Origin: DAOTYE01 sp034434915
Lineage (GTDB): Bacteria; Chloroflexota; Dehalococcoidia; Dehalococcoidales; RBG-16-60-22
Length of the DNA: 26,240 nt
Direction: 5' to 3'
Assembly: GCA_034434915.1 (NCBI GenBank)
Contig: DAOTYE010000025.1
Span: 1-26,240 of the forward strand
Positions within the stretch are counted from its first letter, which is position 1, and each line of letters begins with the position of its first letter. Below the pieces are notes generated by a model, which was not told where the DNA came from, did not search any database, and worked only from the letters and a program-made list of their open reading frames with translations. This document shows, piece after piece, positions 8,415-16,406 of the stretch. Position numbers and translations under genes: made by a program.

Positions 8415-9224
8415 TTACCCGCTGGAGAAGCCCTTTTCCTGCGCCTGACGGTCCATGTCTGCCGTCAGGAGGCGTTCCAGCGGCAGGATAATGTCCTCCT
8501 CCGTTTTGCGCAGGTCAATGGCTTTCAGGTATTTCTGACAGCGCTGGCAGGTATAGAGGCGGTAAAGCTCCTTTTCATCAGTGAAGTAGGCGAGAGAATT
8601 CTGGTCCTGGTTGCCGCAATAGGGACACTCTAATCGTTTATAGACCCATTGCGTGTCACACCGTGAGCACAGTAGCCATCTGGCCCCGCGCTCTTTATCT
8701 AAAAAGGCGAAATCAGGACTGCCTCCGCAGACAGGGCAGTACCGGCGGAGCCAGGAGTCCCCGCTAAATAGGCCGATCAATGCCTCAGAATATCTTCTGA
8801 GGAACGGATTTAACGTCGCTTGAAGCACTGTCTTCAGTAGCAGTTCACTGGCCGTGCCAGCAGGTAAGCTGGTCCCTTCATACCATGCTTTAACCAGCTT
8901 TTCGGTAAGTTCGGGAGTTGCTGTCTCCGGTATTTCCCCGAAGAGCTCCGGGTAGGCGCGAAAGATTGCGGCGACCCGGCCATATACTTCCCTCACCCGC
9001 GGCAGGTCTAAGTCCAGGTCTTCAAAGCGTAGAATGGGGATACCGTTTCTGATTCGTTCCGCGATGACCTCTGTGCTCAGGCGGGTTTTAGCCGCGGCCG
9101 CGCCCAGCCGCTGGTAAGCCTCATCTTGAACGCCCAGGAGGCGGCGGTAGAATACGAGGAGGAGGGGAAGCTTCCCCTCCTCCTTTTCCTGTTTGTCAAG
9201 TTTTTTCAGGATTTTATCATACAT
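8415..9224 (-). CDS. fdhE: Formate dehydrogenase accessory protein FdhE
   Basis: 269 residues. A helical N-terminal region is followed by a zinc/iron-ribbon C-terminal domain with four CxxC pairs: Cys163/166 (CPVCGGSP), 186/189 (CSRC), 200/203 (CPYCGN) and 226/229 (CQRC). This arrangement is the hallmark of FdhE, a cytoplasmic factor needed for maturation of respiratory formate dehydrogenases, thought to act on the catalytic or Fe-S subunit. It is the last gene of the fdh operon, 20 bases after the cytochrome b subunit, which fits its role. The ATG at 9224 lacks a strong ribosome site, so the start is moderately sure. Confidence 0.9.
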   Translation of the reverse strand: MYDKILKKLDKQEKEEGKLPLLLVFYRRLLGVQDEAYQRLGAAAAKTRLSTEVIAERIRNGIPILRFEDLDLDLPRVREVYGRVAAIFRAYPELFGEIPETATPELTEKLVKAWYEGTSLPAGTASELLLKTVLQATLNPFLRRYSEALIGLFSGDSWLRRYCPVCGGSPDFAFLDKERGARWLLCSRCDTQWVYKRLECPYCGNQDQNSLAYFTDEKELYRLYTCQRCQKYLKAIDLRKTEEDIILPLERLLTADMDRQAQEKGFSSG

Positions 9225-9244
9225 GGTTGCGGTTACGAGAACGC

Positions 9245-9886
9245 CTATTCCTTGGTCTTGGCAATTTCCTCATACCACTTGCCGTAGTGCGATTTGGCAT
9301 AGTGGGCAGAGACCTTGCCTTTGTATATTGACTTCCAGGCTTCAGTCATCATGGGATGGATGAGGGCGAGATAGATGTGGACAAAAAGCATGGAACCGCT
9401 GACGATGAAGGCAATATCATGGAGCAAGACCATCCCCTGGAGCACGGCGGGAGAAGCAGAGGTCTTGCCGAACCACATAATCAGCCCGGTGAGTGCAAAG
9501 ATGGCGCCGAACACGAGGACGATGAGCCACCACATCTTCTGGCCGGTATTCATCCGTCCCTGAGGCGGCATTGCCTTTTCATCACCGAGGAAATAGTAGC
9601 GGGGCGCCGCCTTGAGCCAGCCGATGTCATCAGCCCCCCAGGTGAACGCCAGCTTCAGCCCGGCGATGGTTGATTTCCAGTTCAGGGGGATATAGATGAG
9701 CGGCGCAACGATAAAGACGACTGCGGCGATGCGGTGAATCAGCCGTGCCCAGCTATCTTGAGCCAGAAAGCCGAGCGCGGGAATGAACAAAGTCAGCCCG
9801 GTGAGAAAAAGGATGACGAAGGATATCATGTGCATCCAGTGTAAAATACGCGTAGGTTTACGGTACATTTCAACTTCTTGTTGCAT
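9245..9886 (-). CDS. fdnI: Formate dehydrogenase cytochrome b556 (gamma) subunit
   Basis: 213 residues from the ATG at 9886, which has a GGAGGAG ribosome site 5 bases upstream; a longer reading frame to 10108 lacks this support and overlaps fdnH deeply. Four hydrophobic segments are seen near residues 18-38, 51-70, 116-136 and 150-172. Candidate haem-ligand histidines are His16 and His19 (RILHWMH), His51, His155 and His169. The family anchors formate dehydrogenase in the membrane and passes electrons from the Fe-S subunit to quinone through haem b. It overlaps the fdnH stop by 17 bases, so the two are coupled. The hydrophilic loop between helices 2 and 3 is typical for FdnI/FdoI. Confidence 0.88.
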   Translation of the reverse strand: MQQEVEMYRKPTRILHWMHMISFVILFLTGLTLFIPALGFLAQDSWARLIHRIAAVVFIVAPLIYIPLNWKSTIAGLKLAFTWGADDIGWLKAAPRYYFLGDEKAMPPQGRMNTGQKMWWLIVLVFGAIFALTGLIMWFGKTSASPAVLQGMVLLHDIAFIVSGSMLFVHIYLALIHPMMTEAWKSIYKGKVSAHYAKSHYGKWYEEIAKTKE

Positions 9887-10715
9887 TGTGCTCCTCCTTC
9901 TCCTTCTTGATGGTGGCGCGGGCGACGAGGTAGTTAAAGCCCAGACCGAGCAGGGTGAGGCCGCCCACCGCCCAGCCCAACGGCTGAAGGACATCTTTCC
10001 AGACCATGGTAGCCGTGGAAATCCGGGGATTGACAGGCAGACCGTAGAGTGACGGGTGGTCTTCAAGAACATACATGACATGTAGCCCGCCGAGCTCTTT
10101 TTCGCCATATAAGTAGGCGTTCGGATAGCCTTTGGCTTTCAGGTCATTAACCCGCTTCGTGCCGATGGCAACAAGCTCAGCGCGGTCGCCAAACTGCAAA
10201 GCATCAGGTGGGCAGGTCTTGACGCAGGCTGGTTCATAGCCTTCAGCAATGCGGTTCAGACCTGGCGTGGTGCAGAAGGTGCATTTATCCATCTTGGCAA
10301 TGCCGCTGACCAGATTGCGCGTGTAACGGGGCACATTGAAGGGGCAGGCATCAACACAGTAGCCACAGCCGGTGCAGGTGTCTTTATTGTAGGCGACAAA
10401 GCCGAGCGCATCATGGTAAAGGGAGCCATTGGGGCAGACGCGCACACAGCCGGCGTCAGTACAGTGCATACAGGCGCGCCTGGTGAAGAGCCAGCGCACC
10501 TTACCTCCCGCTTCTACCTCATTGAACTCCATCTTGAGCCAGGTGGTGGGGGAGAGGTCAGGAGGGTTTTCATAGCTCCCGGTGTTCTTGGATTGGACAC
10601 CGTTTTGTACGGTGGGAATGTATTCGTCGTTTTCGTTCCACTGCTTACAGGCTACCTGGCAACCGCGGCAGGCGGTACAGCGGGTGGCGTCATATAAAAT
10701 TGCTTTTTCTGCCAT
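9870..10715 (-). CDS. fdnH: Formate dehydrogenase iron-sulfur (beta) subunit
   Basis: 281 residues. Four ferredoxin-type cysteine groups appear in order: CTACRGCQVACKQ near residue 15, CMHCTDAGCVRVCP near 80, CTGCGYCVDACP near 112, and CTFC with a later CVKTCP (about 145-170). These would bind four [4Fe-4S] clusters that wire the catalytic subunit to the cytochrome b. The C-terminal segment GWAVGGLTLLGLGFNYLVA is a single membrane helix, as in E. coli FdnH, with the Fe-S domain outside the membrane. The start at 10715 has a GGAGGG ribosome site and lies 17 bases after the fdnG stop. Sequence and order both support a respiratory FdnGHI complex. Confidence 0.93.
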   Translation of the reverse strand: MAEKAILYDATRCTACRGCQVACKQWNENDEYIPTVQNGVQSKNTGSYENPPDLSPTTWLKMEFNEVEAGGKVRWLFTRRACMHCTDAGCVRVCPNGSLYHDALGFVAYNKDTCTGCGYCVDACPFNVPRYTRNLVSGIAKMDKCTFCTTPGLNRIAEGYEPACVKTCPPDALQFGDRAELVAIGTKRVNDLKAKGYPNAYLYGEKELGGLHVMYVLEDHPSLYGLPVNPRISTATMVWKDVLQPLGWAVGGLTLLGLGFNYLVARATIKKEKEEHNATRS

Positions 10716-10732
10716 TTCTCCCTCCAGCCTTT

Positions 10733-13700
10733 CTAAGCTTTCCTGACATTGACGAGGAAAGCTTTGTATTCAGGAATCATGGTGTTGGCATCCCCCACGT
10801 GGGGGGTAAGGACATTAGCGCTATCTCCCGTAGAAAGGCCGACATAACCCCAGTGCCATACCATGCCAACCTGGTGGACGGTCTTGCCGTTCAGGCGGAA
10901 CGGCTTGAAGCGCTTGGTGACCAGGGCGACCATGGTTACCTGTCCCCTTGCCGATTCCACGATGACTTTTTCTCCGTTGACAATGCCCTTCTCCGCCGCA
11001 AGCTCCTCGCTCATTTCCACGAATGGCTCAGGCATTGCCTCTATCACCCAGGGCATGTTGCGGGTCATCTGCCCGCCCTGCCAGTGCTCAACGATGCGGT
11101 AGGTGGTGCAGACGATGGGGAATTTGTCAGGAGTGCCCTGCTCCTGAGGCCGCCATATCTTGAAGACCGGGTTGTTCTGCTGTTTGGAGACCGGGTTGGC
11201 AATTGGTGATTCCCAGGGCTCATAGTGCTCCGGGAGGGGACCATCTGCCAGGGTGCTGGGACCAAAGAGCCGTGATAAGCCGTCAACAACCATGATGAAG
11301 GGGTAATGACCGCCCTGGTTCATCGGTTTGCCGCCGCCATCAGGGACATCGCCCACCCACTTGTCAGTCTCCCAGCGGATGACGGGGTGTTCCTTGTCCC
11401 AGGGCTGACCGTCAAGGTCAACCGAGGCGCGGTTATAGATGATGCGGCGGTTTACGGGCCAGCACCATGCCCACTTGGGGTACATGCCGATGTTGAACGG
11501 GTCAAAGGACAGGTCACGGCGGCTGGCGCGGTTGCCCGGGATAGGGGCGTCCGGCTCTTTGTCTGGCTCCACATAGCTATTGCAATAAATCCAGTTACCG
11601 GAGGAGGTGGTGCCGTCATCTTTCAGGTTAGCGAAGCTGTCCATGAGCTTGCCGGTGGTCAGGTCATAGCCGTTTATTTCCTTTGCCACGGCATGGGCGT
11701 TAGCATGTTCACCATAGTTCCAGGTGAGTTTGGTGATTGCCTCAGCATTGGGTCCGCCCTCTTTGGCGTAGAGCTCCTTGAGTTTATGGGCAAGCAGGTT
11801 AATCATCTGCAGGTCATCAATGGCTTCTCCCGGACCGTCAGCGCACTTGTAGCGCCACTGCATCCAGCGTCCGCTGTTGGTCACACTGCCCTCTTTCTCA
11901 TAAGAGTTGAGCGCGGGCAGGAGGAAGACTTCAGTTTTGATATCAGCCGGATTAACGCCCGGACGCTTCCAGAAGTCAGACGTTTCAGTGTGCCACATAT
12001 CGGCGACCACCATCCAGTCCAGCTTGCCGAGTGCGGCGCGCTCCAGGTTGGCATTGGGACCACCCACCGCCGGGTTCTGCCCCCAGACCATGAAACCTTT
12101 AATGACTCCGGCAAACATGGCTTCAAACAGGGCAATGTGCGAATAGTTTTTGCCGGTCTCTATCTTGGGCAGGTAATGATAGCCGAACTGATTATCCTTA
12201 GTTGCCGCGTCACCATACCAGGCTTTCAGCAGGCTGACGACGTATTTGGGGCGGTTCTTCCACCAGTTAAGGCTCAGCGGGTCGTTTGATACTGGCGTGA
12301 CACGTTTGAGATAAGCTTCAAGGGTGGTATCAGTATCCTGGAAAACGGGCAGGTAGCCCGGGAGGATGTGAAACAGGAGAGCATGGTCAGTGGAACCCTG
12401 AACATTGGATTCACCGCGCATGGCGTTGATGCCGCCACCGGCGATGCCGATATTTGCCAGCAGGAGCTGGAGAATGGAATAGGCGCGGATGTTCTGGGCG
12501 CCATAGGTATGCTGGGTGGTGCCCATGGCATAAAGGATGGTGCCTGATTTGCCTACCTGTCCGGAAGCGGCATAGGTCCGGCAGACCTCCAAGAAAGTGT
12601 CCACCGGCGTGCCGCAGACTTTATTGACCATCTCCGGCGTATAGCGGGCGACATGCCTCTTCAGAATCTGGAAGACGCAGTTGGGGTCTTTCAGCGTCTT
12701 GTCTTTTTTGGGTATTCCCTTGTCATCCACCTGGAACTGCCAGGTAGCCTTGTTATAGGTGCGCTTGGCACCATCCGTCTCATTATGCCCGCCGGCATAG
12801 CCAGAAAACAGCCCATCAAGTTCTGCCGGTCCCTTATAGTCAGGGTTAACCAGGTAGGAGGCGTTAGTGTATTCCGTGATATAGGTCATGTTATAGTTCT
12901 GGGGATTCTTCTCAATATCGTCTATGACGTATTTAATCATGCCGTTGATAAAGGCGATATCCGTGCCTGACCGCATTGGGGCATAAATGTCAGCTTTGGC
13001 AGAAGTGCGGGTGAAGCGGGGGTCAACGCTGATGAGCTTGGCTCCCTTTTCTTTGGCTATGGTGATATGCCCGAAGGCGGCAGGGTGGTTTTCTGCCGGG
13101 TTTGAGCCGATTGCCAGAATATAGTCGCTATTGGCAATGTCATTCCAGTGGTTGGTCATTGCGCCGCGACCGAAGCTTTCCGCCAAACTGGCGACAGTGG
13201 GGGAATGTCATATACGGGCGTGGTGCTCTAGATAAACGATGCCGAGCGCCCGGGCAAGCTTGGAAATAAGGTAACATTCCTCATTGTCCAGAGCGGAGCC
13301 ACCCAGGTTAGCGATGGCTTCCGTGCGGTTGACGATATTGCCTTTGCCGTCTTTTTCAATGAAGTTAGCGTCCCGCGTCTTCTTGATGCGTTGAGCGATT
13401 TCATTGATTGCCCAGCCCCAGTCTTTTTCCTGCCAGTCTGCGGCACCGGGAGCGCGGTAGAGGACTTTCTTCAGGCGCCAGGGGTTATCTGCGGAGAGCT
13501 GGCGCAAGGAAGCTCCTTTGGCACAGCCGGCGCCGCGGTTGACGGGGTGGTCAGGGTCACCTTCAATGTTAAGCACCTTACCGTTCTCGGCGGCGACGAC
13601 AAAGCCGCAGCCGGAGCCGTCATAAGGACAAATGGTGACTTTCTCCCCGATTTTCTTTCTGAGCGGCAGGGGCTTGATGGGCGCCGCCTTTGCTGAGTCA

Positions 13701-13780
13701 GGTTTGAGGATGCCCAGCAGGAAGGCGCCACCTATCCCCGCCCCAGAGGCTTTCAGGAAATCTCTTCGGCTTAGCTCCAT
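10733..13780 (-). CDS. fdnG: Formate dehydrogenase catalytic (alpha) subunit, Mo/W-bisMGD selenoprotein
   Basis: Two adjacent same-frame readings (13208-13780 and the following codons to 10733) join through one in-frame TGA at 13208-13210. Reading it as selenocysteine gives a 1015-residue protein, the same length as E. coli FdnG. The context HHARI-Sec-HSPTVASLA is the FdnG active-site context, so this is Sec191 and not a nonsense mutation. The N-terminus has a twin-arginine signal (SRRDFLK) with likely cleavage after AKA near residue 32, placing the enzyme outside the membrane. The N-terminal Fe-S site has Cys51, Cys58, Cys86 and Lys88, but Asp54 replaces the usual second cysteine. The end THHVGDANTMIPEYKAF-like tail (TPHVGDANT) is typical. 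The enzyme oxidises formate to CO2. ATG follows GGGGG at 7-11 bases. Confidence 0.94.
13180..13210 (-). promoter_or_regulatory. UGA codon and bacterial SECIS-like hairpin
   Basis: Directly after the in-frame TGA (13208-13210), TCGCC (13194-13190) and GGCGG (13184-13180) form a five-pair stem with loop AGTTT. The loop GT lies 22-23 bases from the T of TGA, the same register as the GU that SelB reads in the E. coli fdhF element. This supports selenocysteine insertion. The fold was drawn by hand; no energy was computed. Confidence 0.65.
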
Positions 13781-13843
13781 ACTACCCCCTTCTGCTTCTG
13801 TGCTTTAAGGCTTTCGCCTTCAGGCTCTCAATTTTAAGGGCAC

Positions 13844-13893
13844 AAAAAAGGTTTCCCCATCTCAGCGTTTTGACCCAAGAAAGGGAAACTTTT
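13844..13893 (-). terminator. Terminator-like hairpin in the fdh leader (possible attenuator)
   Basis: On the - strand AAAAG-TTTCCC (13893-13883) can pair with GGGAAA-C-CTTTT (13857-13846), with one bulged base and a 25-base loop, and the right arm runs into six T (13849-13844). It begins about 7 bases after the expected transcription start of the promoter at 13907-13936 and before fdnG, so it would act on fdh mRNA itself. Nearer the gene, AAGGC-GAAA-GCCTT (13820-13807) is a second small hairpin with a GNRA-type loop. Confidence 0.45.
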
Positions 13894-13906
13894 CATACCA
13901 GCGTTC

Positions 13907-13936
13907 AGTATAAAATGAACGGAAAACAAATGTCAA
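13907..13936 (-). promoter_or_regulatory. Sigma70-type promoter of the fdh operon
   Basis: On the - strand a perfect TTGACA (13936-13931) is followed after 18 bases by TATACT (13912-13907, 5 of 6). The predicted start near 13900 leaves a leader of about 120 bases before fdnG. No other gene lies between. The remaining stretch to 14079 is A+T-rich with no gene seen. Confidence 0.6.
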
Positions 13937-14079
13937 GAAAAAGTTAGCATAAATGCTGAAAAACTGTGGTAAATCTTGGGCATAAAGGCAAACTATTTTC
14001 TTTTTAAAGGTATTCATGCCGCCGGAATAGCTTTGCGCCGGTGGGGTGGCGTGTGGTTATCCTGTCCGCTGATTGCTGG

Positions 14080-15594
14080 TTAGCGGGAGTGGTGGGGATT
14101 CTGGACGGTCATGCGGATGTATTTTTCAGCCACTTTGCGGAAGTGATACCCATAGACGCTGAGGCTTATGGAGATGGGGAATTTATGCGGTTGTTTCAGC
14201 AGAGTGGAGAAAAGGAGCTTCCAGTAGTATCTTCTTCCCTTTTCAATAATGCCCAGAAACCATATTGACCTGAAGAAGGCTCTGATATGGTGGAGCTGGA
14301 GCCGGCGGGCAATCCTTCTCCGGGGCTGATATTCTTTTAAGAAAGTTCTTACCCGCTCATAGTACTGCCGGGGGGAGTAGATGGTTTTTAGAATGTGCTT
14401 ATAGCCATTGATGAGTGTTTCATAATTCATTTTAGGAATGAAGTTGAGTGAGCAATCAGTATTGTTTCCGGTGAAGGCTTTTATCAAGCGGTTCTCCGTT
14501 TTCAGGCGCTGATACAGCCTGGTGCCGGGAGGGGCATTCAGCAGACCGACCATGGCGGTAACAATGCCGCTTTTCTGGATGAAGCTAATCTGGTTTTTGA
14601 AGATGGAGAGTGGGTCACTGTCAAAGCCGACGATGAAGCCTCCCTGCACTTCCAGCCCTAAGTTCTGGAGTTTCTTGACGGAGTTCACCAGGTCACGGTT
14701 TCTATTTTGTAACTTGGCGCATTCAATCAGGCTTTCTTCGTTCGGAGTCTCAATGCCGATGAACACGGTATTGAAGCCGGCGTCAACCATCAGTTTCACC
14801 AGTGTTTCATCATCGGCAAGGTTGATAGATGCTTCTGTGGAAAGCGCAAACGGGTGGCCCCTCTCCTTCTGCCAGTCAATGATTGCCGGGAGTATTTGCT
14901 GTTTCAGCTTCTTCTTATTGCCGATGAAATTATCATCAACAATGAAAAGACCTCCCCGCCATCCCCGGCGATAAAGTTCCTCCAGCTCTGTCAGCAGTTG
15001 TGCTTTTTCCTTGGTGCGCGGGGTATGTCCGTTTAAGAGGATAATATCGCAGAACTCGCAGTTAAAGGGGCAACCGCGGGAATACTGGATATTCATTGAG
15101 GAGTAGTGCTTCATATTGATGAGCGACCACAGCGGTACGGGTGTCTGCCTGATATCGGGTCGTATATCGGAGGCGTAGACTTGCCGGGGACAGCCTTTAG
15201 CCAGGTCTGATAGAAATTGGGGCAGGGTGGCCTCAGCCTCACCCAGGACGAAATGGTCTACCCCTTCAAACTCTTCATATCCTGTGGTGAAGAGCGGACC
15301 GCCGGCAACAACTCTGGTATTCAACCTGTTACAGCGCGCGATGACCTCCTTGACTGAATCCTGTTGTACCGCCATGGCGCTGATGAACACGTAATCTGCC
15401 TGCTTGATGTCTTCATCCGTCAGGCGGTTCACGTTCATGTCCACCAGCTTTTTGTCCCAGTCAGCGGGAAGCATCGCCGCCACAGTTAAGAGCCCGAGCG
15501 GCGGGAAAGCCGCCTTCTTGGAGACAAATTTCAGGGCGTGTTTGAAGCTCCAGAAGGTGTCCGGGTACTGCGGATAGACCAGCAGAATTTTCAT
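14080..15594 (-). CDS. B12-binding radical SAM protein, HpnP-like (DUF4070-type C-terminus)
   Basis: 504 residues. An N-terminal Rossmann-like B12-binding domain (LLVYPQYPD to VVAGGPLFTTGYEEF, 1-110) has no obvious DxHxxG cobalt-ligand motif. The radical SAM domain holds the cluster motif Cys175-x3-Cys179-x2-Cys182 (RGCPFNCEFCDI), then GHTPRTK and FIVDDNFIGNKK, which are characteristic of the family of hopanoid C-2 methylase HpnP and relatives, and the SAM-site stretch GFNTVFIGIETPNEESL. The basic C-terminal region (about 410-504) corresponds to the extra domain of that family. Members methylate unactivated carbons, but many have unknown substrates. It is a single gene with its own start region and no hopanoid genes nearby, so I do not assign hopanoid methylation. 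Confidence 0.82.
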   Translation of the reverse strand: MKILLVYPQYPDTFWSFKHALKFVSKKAAFPPLGLLTVAAMLPADWDKKLVDMNVNRLTDEDIKQADYVFISAMAVQQDSVKEVIARCNRLNTRVVAGGPLFTTGYEEFEGVDHFVLGEAEATLPQFLSDLAKGCPRQVYASDIRPDIRQTPVPLWSLINMKHYSSMNIQYSRGCPFNCEFCDIILLNGHTPRTKEKAQLLTELEELYRRGWRGGLFIVDDNFIGNKKKLKQQILPAIIDWQKERGHPFALSTEASINLADDETLVKLMVDAGFNTVFIGIETPNEESLIECAKLQNRNRDLVNSVKKLQNLGLEVQGGFIVGFDSDPLSIFKNQISFIQKSGIVTAMVGLLNAPPGTRLYQRLKTENRLIKAFTGNNTDCSLNFIPKMNYETLINGYKHILKTIYSPRQYYERVRTFLKEYQPRRRIARRLQLHHIRAFFRSIWFLGIIEKGRRYYWKLLFSTLLKQPHKFPISISLSVYGYHFRKVAEKYIRMTVQNPHHSR

Positions 15595-15712
15595 ACTATC
15601 CTAATTTTAGCGGGCTTAAGGGCAGAAGTCCAGCGGGTTTTTATTTGCCGCCGGGAGCCCCGTACTGGCTGACGGAGACTGGGAGGGGTGGTTAAGGTGC
15701 TGAGCAAGATTA

Positions 15713-15742
15713 TTGACTTTATTTCAGCGTCTGTTATTTAAT
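15713..15742 (+). promoter_or_regulatory. Sigma70-type promoter for the DUF4870-type gene
   Basis: TTGACT (15713-15718, 5 of 6) and TTTAAT (15737-15742, 5 of 6) are separated by 18 bases, about 50 bases before the start at 15795, which has an AGGAGGAG ribosome site. The rest of the 200-base divergent gap contains two AGCGGG copies but no clear promoter for the radical SAM gene. Confidence 0.5.
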
Positions 15743-15794
15743 AGGCTTACGCTGTCCCGTTTCACCGGAACAATGGCTATAGGAGGAGCAGAAA

Positions 15795-16133
15795 ATGAGC
15801 GAGACAAAAAGCAAGACAAGCATGGGGCTGGAGCCGAATCTAGCTGGACTACTCTGTTACGTGCTGGGCTGGGTGACCGGGATAATATTCTTTATCCTGG
15901 AAAAAGAAGACAAGTTTGTCCGTTTCCATGCCATGCAATCCATCGTGACTTTTGGTATCATTACCGTGGCAAGTATTATTTTCAGCTTTATACCAATAAT
16001 CGGGGCAATAATTGGCTGGCTCCTCAGCATCCTGGCTCTTATCCTCTGGATAGTGCTGATGGTCAAGGCTTATCAGGGACAAAAATATAAGCTACCATGG
16101 GTGGGCGATTTTGCTGATAAACAGGTTAAGTAA
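15795..16133 (+). CDS. Small DUF4870-type membrane protein
   Basis: 112 residues. After a short polar N-terminus with NLAGLLCYVLGWVTGIIFFILE (about 15-36; helix 1) comes the conserved-looking KFVRFHAMQSIVTFG (45-59) and two more hydrophobic segments (52-72 and 74-93), giving about three membrane helices. The order helix, charged E-K/R loop, RFHAMQS and then two helices is the pattern of the DUF4870/UPF0132 family, whose role is unknown. Strong AGGAGGAG ribosome site. It is monocistronic: 273 bases separate it from the next gene on the same strand. The stop codon lies in a TTAAGT-AAG-ACTTAA palindrome (16126-16140), too A+T-rich to call a terminator. Confidence 0.8.
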   Translation: MSETKSKTSMGLEPNLAGLLCYVLGWVTGIIFFILEKEDKFVRFHAMQSIVTFGIITVASIIFSFIPIIGAIIGWLLSILALILWIVLMVKAYQGQKYKLPWVGDFADKQVK

Positions 16134-16406
16134 GACTTAATCATAAGCAGGGACAATGGCAGCCTGCTTGCGGTCTAACGACCCAGCGATGATATCCAAG
16201 GACCTGAGGTGGAGATAGACCTCAGGAGGGAGCTCTTTATTCTCTGGAATCGGTTATCACATTGCACTCGTCTCGGTAGGCTTATCATACCGGGTCCGGG
16301 CATTTATGCCTGACGGGATGGGACGGGGCGAGCGGGATATGTTCAAGGGTTATAATAAAAAAGGAAAAACCAAGCCCGGTTTTACTGATTTGCACGAAGG
16401 GGGAAA
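16134..16406 (+). other. Intergenic leader region with inverted repeats
   Basis: No gene is seen. CCTGAGGT (16203-16210) and ACCTCAGG (16219-16226) form a perfect eight-pair hairpin with an eight-base loop and no T-run. Nearer the downstream gene lie TATAAT (about 16353, without a good -35) and AAAACC-AAGCCC-GGTTTT (about 16365-16386). On the - strand the last would resemble a terminator because a T-run follows. The region probably holds the promoter and leader of the dehydrogenase at 16407. Confidence 0.35.

Noticed and set aside
9887..10108. N-terminal extension of the cytochrome b subunit upstream of 9886
   Set aside because: It lies inside fdnH in another frame, has no family similarity, and the ATG at 9886 has a strong GGAGGAG site and gives the normal FdnI N-terminus.
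11306..12289. Long + strand frame of 327 codons opposite fdnG
   Set aside because: It is the antisense shadow of a strongly conserved catalytic subunit and has no family features.
13187..13207. Nonsense mutation making fdnG a pseudogene
   Set aside because: The TGA is at the known selenocysteine position, flanking codons align without a gap, and the rest of the protein is intact.
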